Position numbers and translations under genes: made by a program. 64,000 bases of DNA, taken from the NCBI RefSeq assembly GCF_000242595.2, contig NC_017098.1:124001-188000 (forward strand). Direction: 5' to 3'. The stretch is from Spirochaeta africana DSM 8902. Its GTDB lineage: Bacteria > Spirochaetota > Spirochaetia > DSM-27196 > DSM-8902. This document shows positions 7,609 to 17,000 of this stretch, piece after piece; position 1 is the first letter of the stretch; every line of letters begins with the position of its first letter. The notes under the pieces are model-generated. The model did no database searches, was not told where the DNA came from, and saw nothing but the letters and a program-made list of their open reading frames with translations.

Positions 7609-8978
7609 TGTATTACCTCGTATAGAGCCGTCCCGTATGCCGGCAGCTCGATGGCAGCCGACCCGTTGGACAGCGGAATCTCGCTGTTGTGGCCAAGCAG
7701 ATTCTGCAGCCTGTTTCCGGGGAGATTTTTCAGCTGCAGGAGCGATGGTTCAGCCCCTGCATTCATCGCGACAACAATCTGCTGGTCTTCTGTGCTGCGC
7801 AAGTAGGCAATCTGCTGGTGGGCAACATGCAGCAGGCTGATGCAACTGCTGCGAAGCGCAGGGTGCCGGGTGCGGACATCCGCCAGCTTCTGCAGCCAGG
7901 TCTGCAGATCGGCCCCGTGGGAATGGTCGCCCGATTGTGTGCATACGCTGTCGGTAACCCTTGCCCAATCCGGGCGCAGCGGGCGATCATCCCCATCCTG
8001 TTTTCTGCCGGTCAGGGCGAACTCGCTTCCGTAATACAGCGAGGGACTTCCCGGGAGTGTCATTAATATACCATACAGCGGAAAGACATGGGCAGGATTG
8101 TCCAGAACCGAGGCAACACGGTCAACATCGTGATTATCAGCAAAGTTGTATAGGGCGTGACCACCGGAAACACCCTTATCCTGCGCCCCATCTCCGAACT
8201 GACGGGTAATGGAGTGGGCAATCTCGAAATAATTGGCATCGTTGTGTGACGACCACAAGCCCTTGAAGCACTCATAGTTGGTGACGGCGTGAAGCAGGTC
8301 ATCGCCGAGAAAACTCCCATAGTCACCGTGAATAACCTCACCCAACAGATAGAAATCAGGGTGCAGGTTGTCGGTATGACTCCGCAGTCGGCGCAGGAAC
8401 CACTTCGGGAGACAGTAGGCAACATCCAGCCTGAGACCATCTATCCCAAGGTTGCTGATCATCCACTCGACAGCCTGCAACAGATGCTCCTGTACCGGCT
8501 CATGCTCGAGGTTCAGGGTGACCAGGTCAAAATGACCCTCCCAGCCCTGATAGCTGAAGGGATCACCATACGGGTTGGGTGTAGAAAAATCAACATCGCT
8601 GAACCAGTGTCGATACGCCGAGGAGGAGCCTTCCTCCTGTAATCGGCTGAAGGCCCAGAACTCGCGGCCAACATGATTGAATACCCCGTCCAGCACAACC
8701 CGGATATCAGAGCGGTGCAGGTCGTGAACCAGATCCCGAAAATCCTGTTCGGTGCCAAGCCGCGGATCAATGCGGAAGTAATCAGAGGTATCATAACCGT
8801 GATTGCTGGAGGCGAATACCGGTCCCAGATACAAGGCTGTTACCCCGAGCTTCTTCAGATGCGGGATTGCCTCACGGATTGCGGCCAGTCCACGATCCCC
8901 GCAGAATCCCAGGGGGTAGATATGATAGAAAATTGCGTCGCGATGCCATGTTGTGTGATGTACTGCAGTGTGCTGCAT
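7605..8978 (-). CDS. GH13 alpha-amylase-family glycosidase
   Basis: A 457-aa cytoplasmic GH13 enzyme (no signal peptide). Conserved regions in order: VTALYLGPVFASSNHGYDTSDY, VVLDGVFNHVG, GLRLDVAYCLP (catalytic Asp), YLLGEVIHGDY (acid/base Glu), FADNHDVDRVAS (transition-state Asp). The beta-sheet C domain ends ELPAYGTALYEVIQ. The family includes maltodextrin glucosidases, neopullulanases and cyclomaltodextrinases; specificity cannot be read here. It follows tetR by 25 bp and overlaps the RfbD-like gene. Together with malQ at the left edge it suggests intracellular maltodextrin processing. Confidence 0.9.
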   Translation of the reverse strand: MQHTAVHHTTWHRDAIFYHIYPLGFCGDRGLAAIREAIPHLKKLGVTALYLGPVFASSNHGYDTSDYFRIDPRLGTEQDFRDLVHDLHRSDIRVVLDGVFNHVGREFWAFSRLQEEGSSSAYRHWFSDVDFSTPNPYGDPFSYQGWEGHFDLVTLNLEHEPVQEHLLQAVEWMISNLGIDGLRLDVAYCLPKWFLRRLRSHTDNLHPDFYLLGEVIHGDYGSFLGDDLLHAVTNYECFKGLWSSHNDANYFEIAHSITRQFGDGAQDKGVSGGHALYNFADNHDVDRVASVLDNPAHVFPLYGILMTLPGSPSLYYGSEFALTGRKQDGDDRPLRPDWARVTDSVCTQSGDHSHGADLQTWLQKLADVRTRHPALRSSCISLLHVAHQQIAYLRSTEDQQIVVAMNAGAEPSLLQLKNLPGNRLQNLLGHNSEIPLSNGSAAIELPAYGTALYEVIQ

Positions 8979-9003
8979 TTAATGCTCCTTGTTTGAGGTG
9001 AGG

Positions 9004-9579
9004 TTATGAATAGATTCCATGAGAAAACTGATGCATGATCCGGTAGGCCAGGTGTTGATCGGCCTGCAGCTGATTATTCAGTACCAGCTCGATATAGCCG
9101 AATACCGTGGCCAGAAACGAAACGGCATATCCCTGCTCCCGGCCGATCATGTTGCCATGGTCGCTGGAGGCTGAAATAAACAGCTGTGTGGTACTCGCAT
9201 GCAGTGCATCAAAGAACACAGCTGCCGCGCGCCGGCTTTCGCTGCGCTGAGGGGCATGCTGCAGCGAAAGGAACAGTCGGATCGCAGCCGGTTGGCGTTC
9301 GGCTGCTGCCAGCATGGCACCAATCAGGCGTTGCAGGGTGTCGGGCAGATCACCGTGATATCGCAGGCAGGGTTCCAGATTTTGTAGTATCTCGTCGGCA
9401 TAGCGTTCTACCGCCGCCTGCAGCACCCCGTGCTTGCTGCCGAACCAATGGTACAGGGTGGGTTTGGTAATCTTGGCAGCCTCGCACAGAGGTTGCACTC
9501 CTACAGCGTCGTAGCCCAGCTCGGTAAAGAGCTGCACCGCCGTATCGAGAATATGTTCACGAGTGTCTGATCGATTCAT
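9004..9579 (-). CDS. TetR/AcrR-family transcriptional regulator
   Basis: A 191-aa regulator. The N-terminal HTH reads TREHILDTAVQLFTELGYDAVGVQPLCEAAKITKPTLYHWFGSKHGVLQAAVERYADEI, a textbook TetR DNA-binding domain, followed by an all-helical ligand domain. No convincing Shine-Dalgarno precedes the ATG; instead a perfect 30-bp palindrome starts 2 bp upstream (9581-9610). It sits between an SDR gene (31 bp upstream) and the amylase gene (25 bp downstream) on the same strand, so it probably regulates its own operon. Ligand unknown. Confidence 0.93.
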   Translation of the reverse strand: MNRSDTREHILDTAVQLFTELGYDAVGVQPLCEAAKITKPTLYHWFGSKHGVLQAAVERYADEILQNLEPCLRYHGDLPDTLQRLIGAMLAAAERQPAAIRLFLSLQHAPQRSESRRAAAVFFDALHASTTQLFISASSDHGNMIGREQGYAVSFLATVFGYIELVLNNQLQADQHLAYRIMHQFSHGIYS

Positions 9580-9580
9580 G

Positions 9581-9610
9581 CGCCCAGTATACCGAACGGT
9601 ATACTGGGCG
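9581..9610 (-). promoter_or_regulatory. perfect palindromic operator upstream of tetR
   Basis: Two identical 13-bp arms (CGCCCAGTATACC and its complement) flank GAAC. The core TACCGnnCGGTA matches the usual dyad form of TetR-family operators. It fills the gap between the SDR stop codon (9611) and the tetR start (9579). It could also fold in RNA and limit readthrough from the SDR gene. TATACT occurs on each strand within the arms. Confidence 0.75.
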
Positions 9611-10450
9611 TCAAGCCAGGGATTCGCTTAATTGCCACAGCTCGGCAGCGAGCTTGTCGCTTCGGGCAGCCGGGGAGGGTTTTTTCAGCTTGCGGTTGAC
9701 GTAATACATGCCGCTGGTCAGGTCCTCGGTATCGGCCAGGAACACCGGGGTTGCGGCTCCCTTTTCGGGAGAGGCGGCAAACAGGCGTGCGGCGACGCGA
9801 AACAGAACAGCTGACGGCCGGCGGCTGCTGCGGTCCCCGAACCTGGTGCGCACAAAACCCGGATGCAGTGAAACGGCAGAAATACCGGCATCGCTGTATC
9901 TACGCGCCAGTTCTCGGGCGAACAGGATGTTGGCGAGCTTGCTGTTGCAGTAGGCCTTAAAGCCGCGGTAGCGCCTTGGTCGACGCACGTCCACCAGATC
10001 GAGCGGGAAGAATCGATGGGCCTCGGATGAAACCATGATAACCCGCGCCGGAGCGCCGGACTGCAGCAGCTCGATCAGTCCCATGGTCAGTCGGTATGGG
10101 CCAAGGTGATTCACCGCGAAGGATCTTTCCAGTTTGTCCTCGGTCTGCTGCGGAGTACCGAAAAATGCTCCTGCGTTGTGTATCAGAATGTGAAGCGAGG
10201 AATAGCGGCGATTCAGCTCACGGCACAGGGATGCTATTGAGTCACGCGACGCCAGGTCTGCGGTGTACAGCGCTATATCCGCATCCGGGTCGCGCCTGAT
10301 TATCTCCTGCCGGGCATTCTCTCCGCGTTCCCGGCTGCGACACACCATAATCACCTCTGCTCCGTAGGCGGCCAGTATCCGGGCCGTTTCGAACCCGATG
10401 CCGGAGTTTGCTCCGGTGATCACGACACGTTTTCCAGTTGCAAACGACAT
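9611..10450 (-). CDS. SDR-family oxidoreductase (retinol-dehydrogenase-like)
   Basis: A 279-aa classical short-chain dehydrogenase. Start chosen at 10450 (MSFATGKRVVITGANSGIG) because AAGGGGG lies upstream at suitable spacing; an in-frame ATG at 10477 lies upstream on a promoter-like element. Motifs: TGANSGIG nucleotide site, LIHNAGAFFG, VMVSSEAHRF (Ser) and YCNSK (YxxxK). It resembles the RDH/WW-oxidoreductase subgroup, with short insertions after the catalytic Tyr. First gene of a four-gene minus-strand operon with tetR, GH13 and the RfbD-like gene. Substrate not predictable. Confidence 0.88.
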   Translation of the reverse strand: MSFATGKRVVITGANSGIGFETARILAAYGAEVIMVCRSRERGENARQEIIRRDPDADIALYTADLASRDSIASLCRELNRRYSSLHILIHNAGAFFGTPQQTEDKLERSFAVNHLGPYRLTMGLIELLQSGAPARVIMVSSEAHRFFPLDLVDVRRPRRYRGFKAYCNSKLANILFARELARRYSDAGISAVSLHPGFVRTRFGDRSSRRPSAVLFRVAARLFAASPEKGAATPVFLADTEDLTSGMYYVNRKLKKPSPAARSDKLAAELWQLSESLA

Positions 10451-10477
10451 GAATGAAATCCCCCTTGTGCAGGGCAA

Positions 10478-10506
10478 ACTGTAGTGGACTTGGCCTGGTT
10501 AGGCAA
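10478..10506 (-). promoter_or_regulatory. putative promoter of the SDR-tetR-amylase operon
   Basis: Minus strand: TTGCCT (10501-10506), 17 bp, TACAGT (10478-10483). The left end of the insertion sequence begins only 4 bp beyond the -35 box, so the IS has landed immediately upstream of this promoter. Confidence 0.55.
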
Positions 10507-10539
10507 TTGTACTGACGCCAATTTTGTTTTTTACCCATC

Positions 10540-11775
10540 TCAGGCCAGCAGATGCGCCGCACGCCTGTCATTTCCAGGCATCCGTTTGGTAAGTACTTGC
10601 CCGGTAACAGAATCCACTACCGGCGGGTTTTCGTACTGCTGCTGCCAGATGGCGCTGATCCAGTCCGGACACCCGCGATGTACCGCATGACTGTGCAAAA
10701 ATCGTCTGGTATGTCTCAGTTTCAGCATCCGTTGCGCTGCTTGCGACTGACCGAACGCGGCAGTCTGGGCATGCGTTGCGTCTCCTTCCGTCCTACAGCG
10801 ACCGGTAATCCGCTCCGGCTTGGCAAAGGTATGCGCTCCAAGCTCAATGGTCACCCGCTGCATAGCCATATTCACCTCCCGCGCGAATCGCACTGTCTCA
10901 CGCACATGATCTGCCATATCCTTGCGAATCTCCCGATCGATATAGTTCACCGGAAAGAGTGGATTCTGCCGGCTCCGTACAGCCCGGGACGATACGGTGC
11001 AATGGGTAAATCCGCCGGCATGCATCGCCTCACGAATCCAGGGAACCTTCTGTAGTGCCCTGGGATATGCGGTGTGTTGGTCGGTCCACAGCTTCCAGGC
11101 GGACGCAGGATTCGAGATGGGAATGCGGTTGTACAGGGCATCAAACACCTGGGCACATGAAGCTACCAGTGATCCCCGAGCAGGTTTCCAGTGTATATCG
11201 ATCATATGACGAAAAACACGCTGGGCAGCAGTCATGCGACCTTTGCGTCGCAGCACTGAGCCGGTAAATCCATATACCGAAAGACTTTCACACCCCACCA
11301 GGATGTTCAGGTGCAGCGGAAAATACTGAGACCGTACAAAAGATTCAAAACCATCAAAGGCGCAGTTCTCCCCAAGTGGATGGTCACGGCTTGCCTCCGC
11401 ATAGAGTGCCAGGTAACTGCGCGCCAGTCGCTGGCACCGGTTTTTTATCAGGCGCCCGCTGGCCATGATTGCACGGCCAATCTGGCGCTGTCCTGAACCA
11501 CCTATCAGCATTGATTCGATGCGATCGTATTTGATCACTCGGTGCACCCAGTACTGCATCGAGAATGACTGGGTAGAAAAGGTTTTCCCGCATGCCTTGC
11601 AACGAAATCTCTGTACCGTACCGTGGGCTTGGGCATAGTGGGTGCCGAACTTGATGTACCATCTATTGTTGTGCTGCTCTCCAGGGTGATGAAAAGTACA
11701 AGCAGGGTTGGTGCAGAATTCGGGGCTGCATGTCTCTTCGGTTTCTGCCGGTGCGGATACGACAAGGTTTTCCAT
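10540..11775 (-). CDS. putative transposase with N-terminal zinc ribbon
   Basis: A 411-aa protein filling the insertion sequence. The N-terminus holds a Cys-rich zinc-binding region (CTNPACTFHH, then FRCKACGKTFS at about 58-68) of the kind seen in InsA/IS1-like transposases. Possible DDE acidic residues are in NCAFDGFESF and WTDQHTAY; the third acidic residue is unclear. The C-terminus is basic. AGGAGG precedes the ATG but lies inside a hairpin. The ORF is full length without frameshifts, so the element may be active. Family not assigned: IS1-like organisation is the nearest I can suggest. Confidence 0.75.
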   Translation of the reverse strand: MENLVVSAPAETEETCSPEFCTNPACTFHHPGEQHNNRWYIKFGTHYAQAHGTVQRFRCKACGKTFSTQSFSMQYWVHRVIKYDRIESMLIGGSGQRQIGRAIMASGRLIKNRCQRLARSYLALYAEASRDHPLGENCAFDGFESFVRSQYFPLHLNILVGCESLSVYGFTGSVLRRKGRMTAAQRVFRHMIDIHWKPARGSLVASCAQVFDALYNRIPISNPASAWKLWTDQHTAYPRALQKVPWIREAMHAGGFTHCTVSSRAVRSRQNPLFPVNYIDREIRKDMADHVRETVRFAREVNMAMQRVTIELGAHTFAKPERITGRCRTEGDATHAQTAAFGQSQAAQRMLKLRHTRRFLHSHAVHRGCPDWISAIWQQQYENPPVVDSVTGQVLTKRMPGNDRRAAHLLA

Positions 11776-11800
11776 GTATTACCTCCTATAAGGTAATACA
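11775..11800 (-). promoter_or_regulatory. hairpin covering the transposase ribosome-binding site
   Basis: Perfect 9-bp arms (TGTATTACC and GGTAATACA) enclose an 8-base loop. On the mRNA the GGAGG is split between loop and stem, and the A of the start ATG closes the stem. Folding would hide the start site, the device several IS families use to block translation of readthrough transcripts. Confidence 0.6.
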
Positions 11801-11856
11801 GGAAAAACAGCTGTAAAAATTGGTGTAGCCAAAAAAAATAAAATTGGCGTCAGTTA

Positions 11857-12624
11857 TTACGGGTTGCGGATTGTGATGTCTCCTCGGGTTGCCTTCACCT
11901 CTACGCGATACGGACCTCCGGCGGTAATTGCGGTGTTGGTGGCCGTGCCCGATCCGGAGACTGTCGTTATAACCCGAGCATTAAGATCACGTGCGGCAGA
12001 GATCCGTACATTCCCGCGATATGCGGTAATACTGCGGTGTGCACTCACGCGGTTCAGGTCTGCCCTGATGCTGCCGTGCTCCGTGGTGATGTCCCCGAGG
12101 GTTTCGACCCGGCGAATCGTGATGTCTGCGTTGCTGGTACGGATATTGCCGGCGGAGCTGACATCCTGTATCAGTACGCTCCCCCCATCCTGACGCACAC
12201 GCTGCAGAGTGACATCACCAGTGACATGAACCCGGCCGCTGCTGCCGCTTGTTTCAACAATGGTTCCTGGTGGAACGGTAACGGAAAAATCGACCTTGCC
12301 GTCGTAGCCCTGATACACTGCAGTAATGGCGAGTGTTCCTGATCCGGTAATGTCGGTTCCTGCAATAATATTGATTTCGTCGAGCACGGCACGGGTGGTG
12401 CCATATTTGGTGCCGCTCACCTCGATAGACGAGGTGCTGCTGGTGGATCGTATGGTAATATCACCGTCGATATTGGCGACAGTAACGCGAGCGATACCTT
12501 CTGCACTGTAGCTTCTGGAAAAGCTTTCCTGGTGCTGCATCAGGATAAGATCGCAGCTGCTCACGGCAATCGCAGCCGCGGCAAGAATGACGATGATATA
12601 CTTATTTCTGGTGTTTGCGGACAT
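11857..12624 (-). CDS. DUF4097-like beta-repeat lipoprotein
   Basis: A 255-aa putative lipoprotein. Start at 12624 (MSANTRNKYIIVILAAA) is backed by AAGGAGG; the 19 codons upstream are discounted. Signal segment about residues 7-23 ends with lipobox AVSSC. The rest is a run of short beta strands with recurrent GDITIR, GSVLIQ, GNIRTSNADITIRR and GNVRIS motifs, the right-handed helix pattern of DUF4097/DUF2807 proteins. Likely anchored in the envelope facing the periplasm or outside. Function of the family is largely unknown; in some bacteria it accompanies anti-sigma systems, which are not seen next to it. Confidence 0.8.
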   Translation of the reverse strand: MSANTRNKYIIVILAAAAIAVSSCDLILMQHQESFSRSYSAEGIARVTVANIDGDITIRSTSSTSSIEVSGTKYGTTRAVLDEINIIAGTDITGSGTLAITAVYQGYDGKVDFSVTVPPGTIVETSGSSGRVHVTGDVTLQRVRQDGGSVLIQDVSSAGNIRTSNADITIRRVETLGDITTEHGSIRADLNRVSAHRSITAYRGNVRISAARDLNARVITTVSGSGTATNTAITAGGPYRVEVKATRGDITIRNP

Positions 12625-12747
12625 TGGTGCCTCCTTGGTACATATCCAACACCGCCGCCGGGGTTTTCTGTTCTTGCGCATTCATCAAATGAGACCCGAA
12701 TGAAGGTTCCTCCCGTACAATCACCGGTGCGCAGCTTCCGGAGGTCG

Positions 12748-12756
12748 TGGTATAAT
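12748..12756 (+). promoter_or_regulatory. extended -10 promoter of the diguanylate cyclase gene
   Basis: TGG followed directly by a perfect TATAAT at 12751-12756, an extended -10 arrangement; no good -35. It lies about 70 bp before the start codon in the divergent gap 12625-12823, in which I see nothing else definite. Confidence 0.4.
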
Positions 12757-12823
12757 CACGTATGGTATTCCTTGACGGTGTCCACAGAATGCCGTACGGT
12801 TGGGCGTGGAGAAATAACTAAGA

Positions 12824-13933
12824 ATGGATGAGATACTGCTTGCCAGTGGGTGTACGGGTGTTCTCGCTGCGCTCGAGGGAATGGAGCATACCGAGATTCG
12901 ACGACTGGAGCTGGAACACATCGAACGTCCGACGTCCCCGAGCTCAACCGGACTGCTGGTACTGGATGCGCCCGATTACCTTGCCATGGATGCCGACGGT
13001 CGACGACGGCTCTCTGGATATCTGAAACTGCTGATTGCCGATCCACAGGAGCCGGTGGCACATGTAGCTGGCCTGCGGCGACCGTCGGTACAGGTGTTCT
13101 GCCCCTCGGCAGCGAATGTACTGAGCGAGCAGGAGGCGCAGAACCTGATAACCATTATTCACTGCCTGTTTGCGCAGCAGCAGATGGCGGCTCGACTCAA
13201 TTCCTACATAACCGACTCCTTTCAGACCATTATCGACGCGCAGATTGTGGAGCGGCAGAAGCAGGAGATTGAAAAGCTCAATGAGGAGCTTCACTCCATT
13301 AGCAGGGTGGATTTTCTGACCAACCTGTTGAATCGGCGGGCATTCCTGGAAAGCCTGGAGGCCGAAACCAAGCGTGCCCAGCGCAACCGCTGGCGGCTGG
13401 GCGAGGCAGCCGGACAGCCGCTGCCCCTGATAGAGAAGGTTGGCGATCCGGAGTTCGCCGGGCGCCCGCGCGGGGATATTGTAGATCATATCGGGAAACT
13501 GTCGTGTATGGTTATGGATATCGATTTTTTCAAGAAGGTGAACGATACCTACGGCCACCTGGCTGGCGATATGGTACTGCGCAAGCTCGGGCATGTACTG
13601 CAGGAAAAAGGGCTGTTTCGGGAAAACGATCTGGTCGGCCGCTATGGCGGCGAAGAATTCATTGTAGTGCTGCCGGAGACCAGTGCGCAGCATGCACGAA
13701 TCCCGGCTGAACGGCTGCGCAAAAAGATTAAAGAGACGGTGTTTGTAGATGATCATGGGCATTCATTCTCCATCACCCTGAGTATTGGCATTGCCGAGGC
13801 GGTAGTCGGGGAGGAGTCAACCGAGTCACTTATCCATCGGGCTGATGTTGCCTTGTACCATGCCAAGGAGCATGGCCGGGATCGTGTTTGTATTCACGAA
13901 GAGATTGAGCCCCCGGTACAGCCGCAGGATTAA
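12824..13933 (+). CDS. diguanylate cyclase (GGDEF)
   Basis: A 369-aa soluble protein. Residues 1-130 form an unrecognised N-terminal domain with response-regulator-like alternating strands (TGLLVLDAPDYL, VAHVAGLRRPSVQVFCPS). A coiled coil follows (about 135-165), then the GGDEF domain (about 165-355) with DFLTNLLNRRAF, MVMDIDFFKKVNDTYGHLAGD and the active-site GGEEF. The product-inhibition site is present: REND lies exactly five residues before GGEEF. A 35-residue insertion (RNRWRLGEAAG to GDIVDHIGKLS) separates the early GGDEF strands. It makes cyclic di-GMP. There is no EAL domain and no phosphoacceptor Asp that I can confirm. Confidence 0.93.
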   Translation: MDEILLASGCTGVLAALEGMEHTEIRRLELEHIERPTSPSSTGLLVLDAPDYLAMDADGRRRLSGYLKLLIADPQEPVAHVAGLRRPSVQVFCPSAANVLSEQEAQNLITIIHCLFAQQQMAARLNSYITDSFQTIIDAQIVERQKQEIEKLNEELHSISRVDFLTNLLNRRAFLESLEAETKRAQRNRWRLGEAAGQPLPLIEKVGDPEFAGRPRGDIVDHIGKLSCMVMDIDFFKKVNDTYGHLAGDMVLRKLGHVLQEKGLFRENDLVGRYGGEEFIVVLPETSAQHARIPAERLRKKIKETVFVDDHGHSFSITLSIGIAEAVVGEESTESLIHRADVALYHAKEHGRDRVCIHEEIEPPVQPQD

Positions 13934-13962
13934 TGGAATTTGGGGTATGAGCCCTGCCGATC

Positions 13963-13991
13963 TTCACTTTTTAGGGTTGCGGGTCTATAAT
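13963..13991 (+). promoter_or_regulatory. putative promoter of the activase operon
   Basis: TTCACT (13963-13968), 17-bp spacer, perfect TATAAT (13986-13991). The transcript would begin just before GAGGTGA, the ribosome site of the 14012 gene. Confidence 0.55.
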
Positions 13992-14011
13992 CCGCAATTG
14001 AGGTGAAGGAT

Positions 14012-17000
14012 ATGCAGCAAACAATTTCCGCCGATCGCAGTATCGGCATAAACGTGGGGTCTTCCAGCGTCAAGATTGTGCAGCTGGAGGGGGATCGCAT
14101 TGTATACAGTGCCTCGGTGCCGCATGATGGCGAATTTGCCGAGACCGCAAAGCGAATCCTGGGTGAGCTGACAGCTGATGGCAATGGGGTGCGTGGTTCG
14201 GCAGCGCTGGTAACTGGAACCGAGGGACGGTTTCTGTTCAAGCTCAAGAATACGGTGGAGCCGGTATGTGTCGAGGCGGCTTTGGCCGGTCTCCGCAAGG
14301 AGAACGAAACCGGACTGCAGCCGGATGCCGTGGTGTCACTGGGCGGTGAGGACCTGGTGGTATATACCCTCGACGCAAACGGACGTATCGTAACCAGTTT
14401 CTCCGGCAGCAAGTGTGCCTCGGGGACCGGTGAGTTCTTCAAACAGCAGCTGGGCAGAATGGATATGGGGCTGGATCAGGTCGCCGAGGTAAGCCCTGAC
14501 TGCAAGGTTATGCCGCTGTCAGCGCGGTGCTCGGTGTTCATGAAAAGCGACTGTACCCATCGCCTGAACAAGGGTGAAGCTACCAAGCAGGACATCGTGG
14601 TATCGATGAGCGATGTCATGGCAACCAAGGTGGCTGATTTTCTGCGTCGTGCCAAGATCTATCGCGGCGAGGTGTTGCTGACCGGCGGGGTAACCCGGAA
14701 CCCGCATATGCTGTCTGCGCTGCGTGAAAAGATGCCGGAGATTTCTTTTGTAGTTCCTGATACGGCGTCGTTTTTCGAGGCGTACGGGGCAGCGCGTCTG
14801 GCACAGGAGTCCGGTTCTCCGATGCCGGAGTTGAATGATCTGCTGCTGCCGCACCGGGTCAAGTTTGATCGCTACACCAGCCTGAAACCGCAGCTGGATC
14901 GGGTGACCTATCTTGAGTCGCCGCGCGGCAGCGTGAAACCGGGTGGTGAGTACATCCTGGGGGTTGATGGCGGTTCTACCACCACCAAGGCCTGTCTGAT
15001 AGATATTGAAGAACGCACCATCGTGGCCGAGCACTACGGCCGAACCCATGGCGACCCGGTGGCTGCACTCAAGGAGTGTCTGCGGGAGATCGATCGTCAG
15101 GTCAGGGACGAGATCGGGGATGCGCCGATAATGATCTCGACTGCGGCCACCACCGGGAGTTCGCGGGAGATCCTGGGGGTATTTCTGGAAACCCAGGCGG
15201 TCTACAACGAGATAATCGCCCATGCGGTGGGGACCACCCATTTCGATCCGGAGGTGGATACCATTTTCGAGATTGGTGGACAGGATGCCAAGTATGTGTA
15301 CATCAAGAACCAGGTCCCGATTGATTATGCAATGAACGAGGCCTGTTCGGCAGGCACTGGTTCATTCCTGGAGGAGTCGGCGAGCGGGGATTTGAACATC
15401 AAGCATGCCCGTGAGATCGGGCCGGTGGCACTGGAGGCCGAGGCACCGCTCAAGTTCGGGGAGCATTGCTCGGCCTTTATCAACTCGGATATTCGCAACG
15501 CAATCCAGCAGGGGGCCGGCAAGGCTGATATTACCGCCGGTATTGTTACCTCGATTGTCTCCAACTACCTGAACCGGGTGGTTGGGAATCGCTCTATCGG
15601 CAAGAAGATCGTGCTGCAGGGCGGGGTAGCCAAGAATACCGCAGTAGCGCCGGCCTTTGCGCTGCTGCTGGACAAGGAGATCCTGGTGCCCCCGAATCCC
15701 GAGCTGATGGGGGCCTACGGGGTCGGGCTGCTGGCGCTGCAGAAGATCGAGGAGGGACTGCTGGACAAGCAGGTCTATCGTATCGAGGAGATTCTGCAGA
15801 CCGAGATTGTGTATGAGCGCGAGTTTACCTGCAAGGTATGCGAGAACTACTGCCCAATCCGGATCCTGAATATCAACGGACACAAGTACAAGTTTGGCGG
15901 GCGCTGTAATCTGTATGCCAACAGTCGCAAGAAGAAGAACTTTCGCGACGCTGATGTGCACAACTATGTGGAAAAACGCATGCAGCTGATGTTTGAGGAG
16001 ATGGCACCGCCGGCAGCCGGGCCACCGGCAGGCGCACCACCAGCTGCTGCACCGACGGCAGCCGAACCAACGATCCCGGCAGATGCAGGGTCAGCGCGGG
16101 TTACTACCATCGGTATCCCGCGCAGTTTCTCGGTGTACACCATGTATCCCCTGTACAGCTGGTTCTTCCATGAGCTGGGGATGCGTACTGTACTGTCGGA
16201 CGAGATCAAATCCGAGGGGGTCGCCCGGGTCGAGAGCACCTACTGCTTCCCGGCCGAGATAGCTCACGGGGCGGTGCAGGACATCCTGGACAAGGGGGCC
16301 GATTATATTTTCCTGCCGCATTATCGCGACATGCCGAGTTATGAATCGGATGTGCATGCCAATTTCTGCCCGATAACCCAGGGGCTGCCGTACTACATCA
16401 AGAAGGCCTTTCCGGATCTGGCAGATGACAAGCTGCTGCAGCCGGTGGTGAGCTTCAAGTACGGAAAAAAGAAGGCCTTGAGCTATTTTGTGGAGATGGC
16501 GTCCCGGCTGGGGGTGTCCGAGGCAGCGGCGACGCGAGCTTTCGAGACGGCTTATGCCAAGCAGGACGAGTACTTCCGTCGGGCGCAAGAGATGGGGCGG
16601 GTTGCCATTGCGGAGGCCCGCGCAGCTGACCGGCCGGTGATTGCCCTGCTGGGTCGGCCATACAACGCCTTTACCAAGGATGCCAACATGGGCATCCCCA
16701 AAAAATTCACCAGTCGCGGGTTTACCATTATCCCGTTCGATATCATGCCGTTCGAGGGCGAGGATATCTTTCCGAACATGTACTGGTACTACGGGCAGCA
16801 GGACATGAAGGCGGCGCAGTTTCTCAAGAACGAGGAGAATATCTACGTTACCTTTATTACCAACTTCTCGTGTGCTCCCGACAGCTTTATGCTGCACTAC
16901 CTGAAGTGGATTATGGGTACCAAGCCCTTCCTGATCCTGGAGCTGGACTCTCACTCGGCTGATGCCGGGGTGGACACCCGGGTCGAGGCCTTTCTGGATA

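Larger units (their letters stand above)
10511..11854 (-). mobile_element. insertion sequence, 1344 bp, complete
   Basis: Bounded by inverted repeats beginning ACTGACGCCAATTTT at 10511 and ending AAAATTGGCGTCAGT at 11854, each followed internally by a T-rich (or A-rich) run. It contains one transposase-like gene on the minus strand. A second, subterminal copy of the end motif (AATTGGTGTAG) lies at about 11819-11828, probably another transposase contact. I see no clear target-site duplication (flanks AATTGT and TATTAC). The right end stops 2 bp from the stop codon of the DUF4097-like gene, leaving that gene intact. The same ends recur in the short element at 58264-58358. Confidence 0.82.

Noticed and set aside
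10505-11860. Target-site duplication for the insertion sequence
   Set aside because: Flanks do not match over 3 or more bases in any placement I tried.
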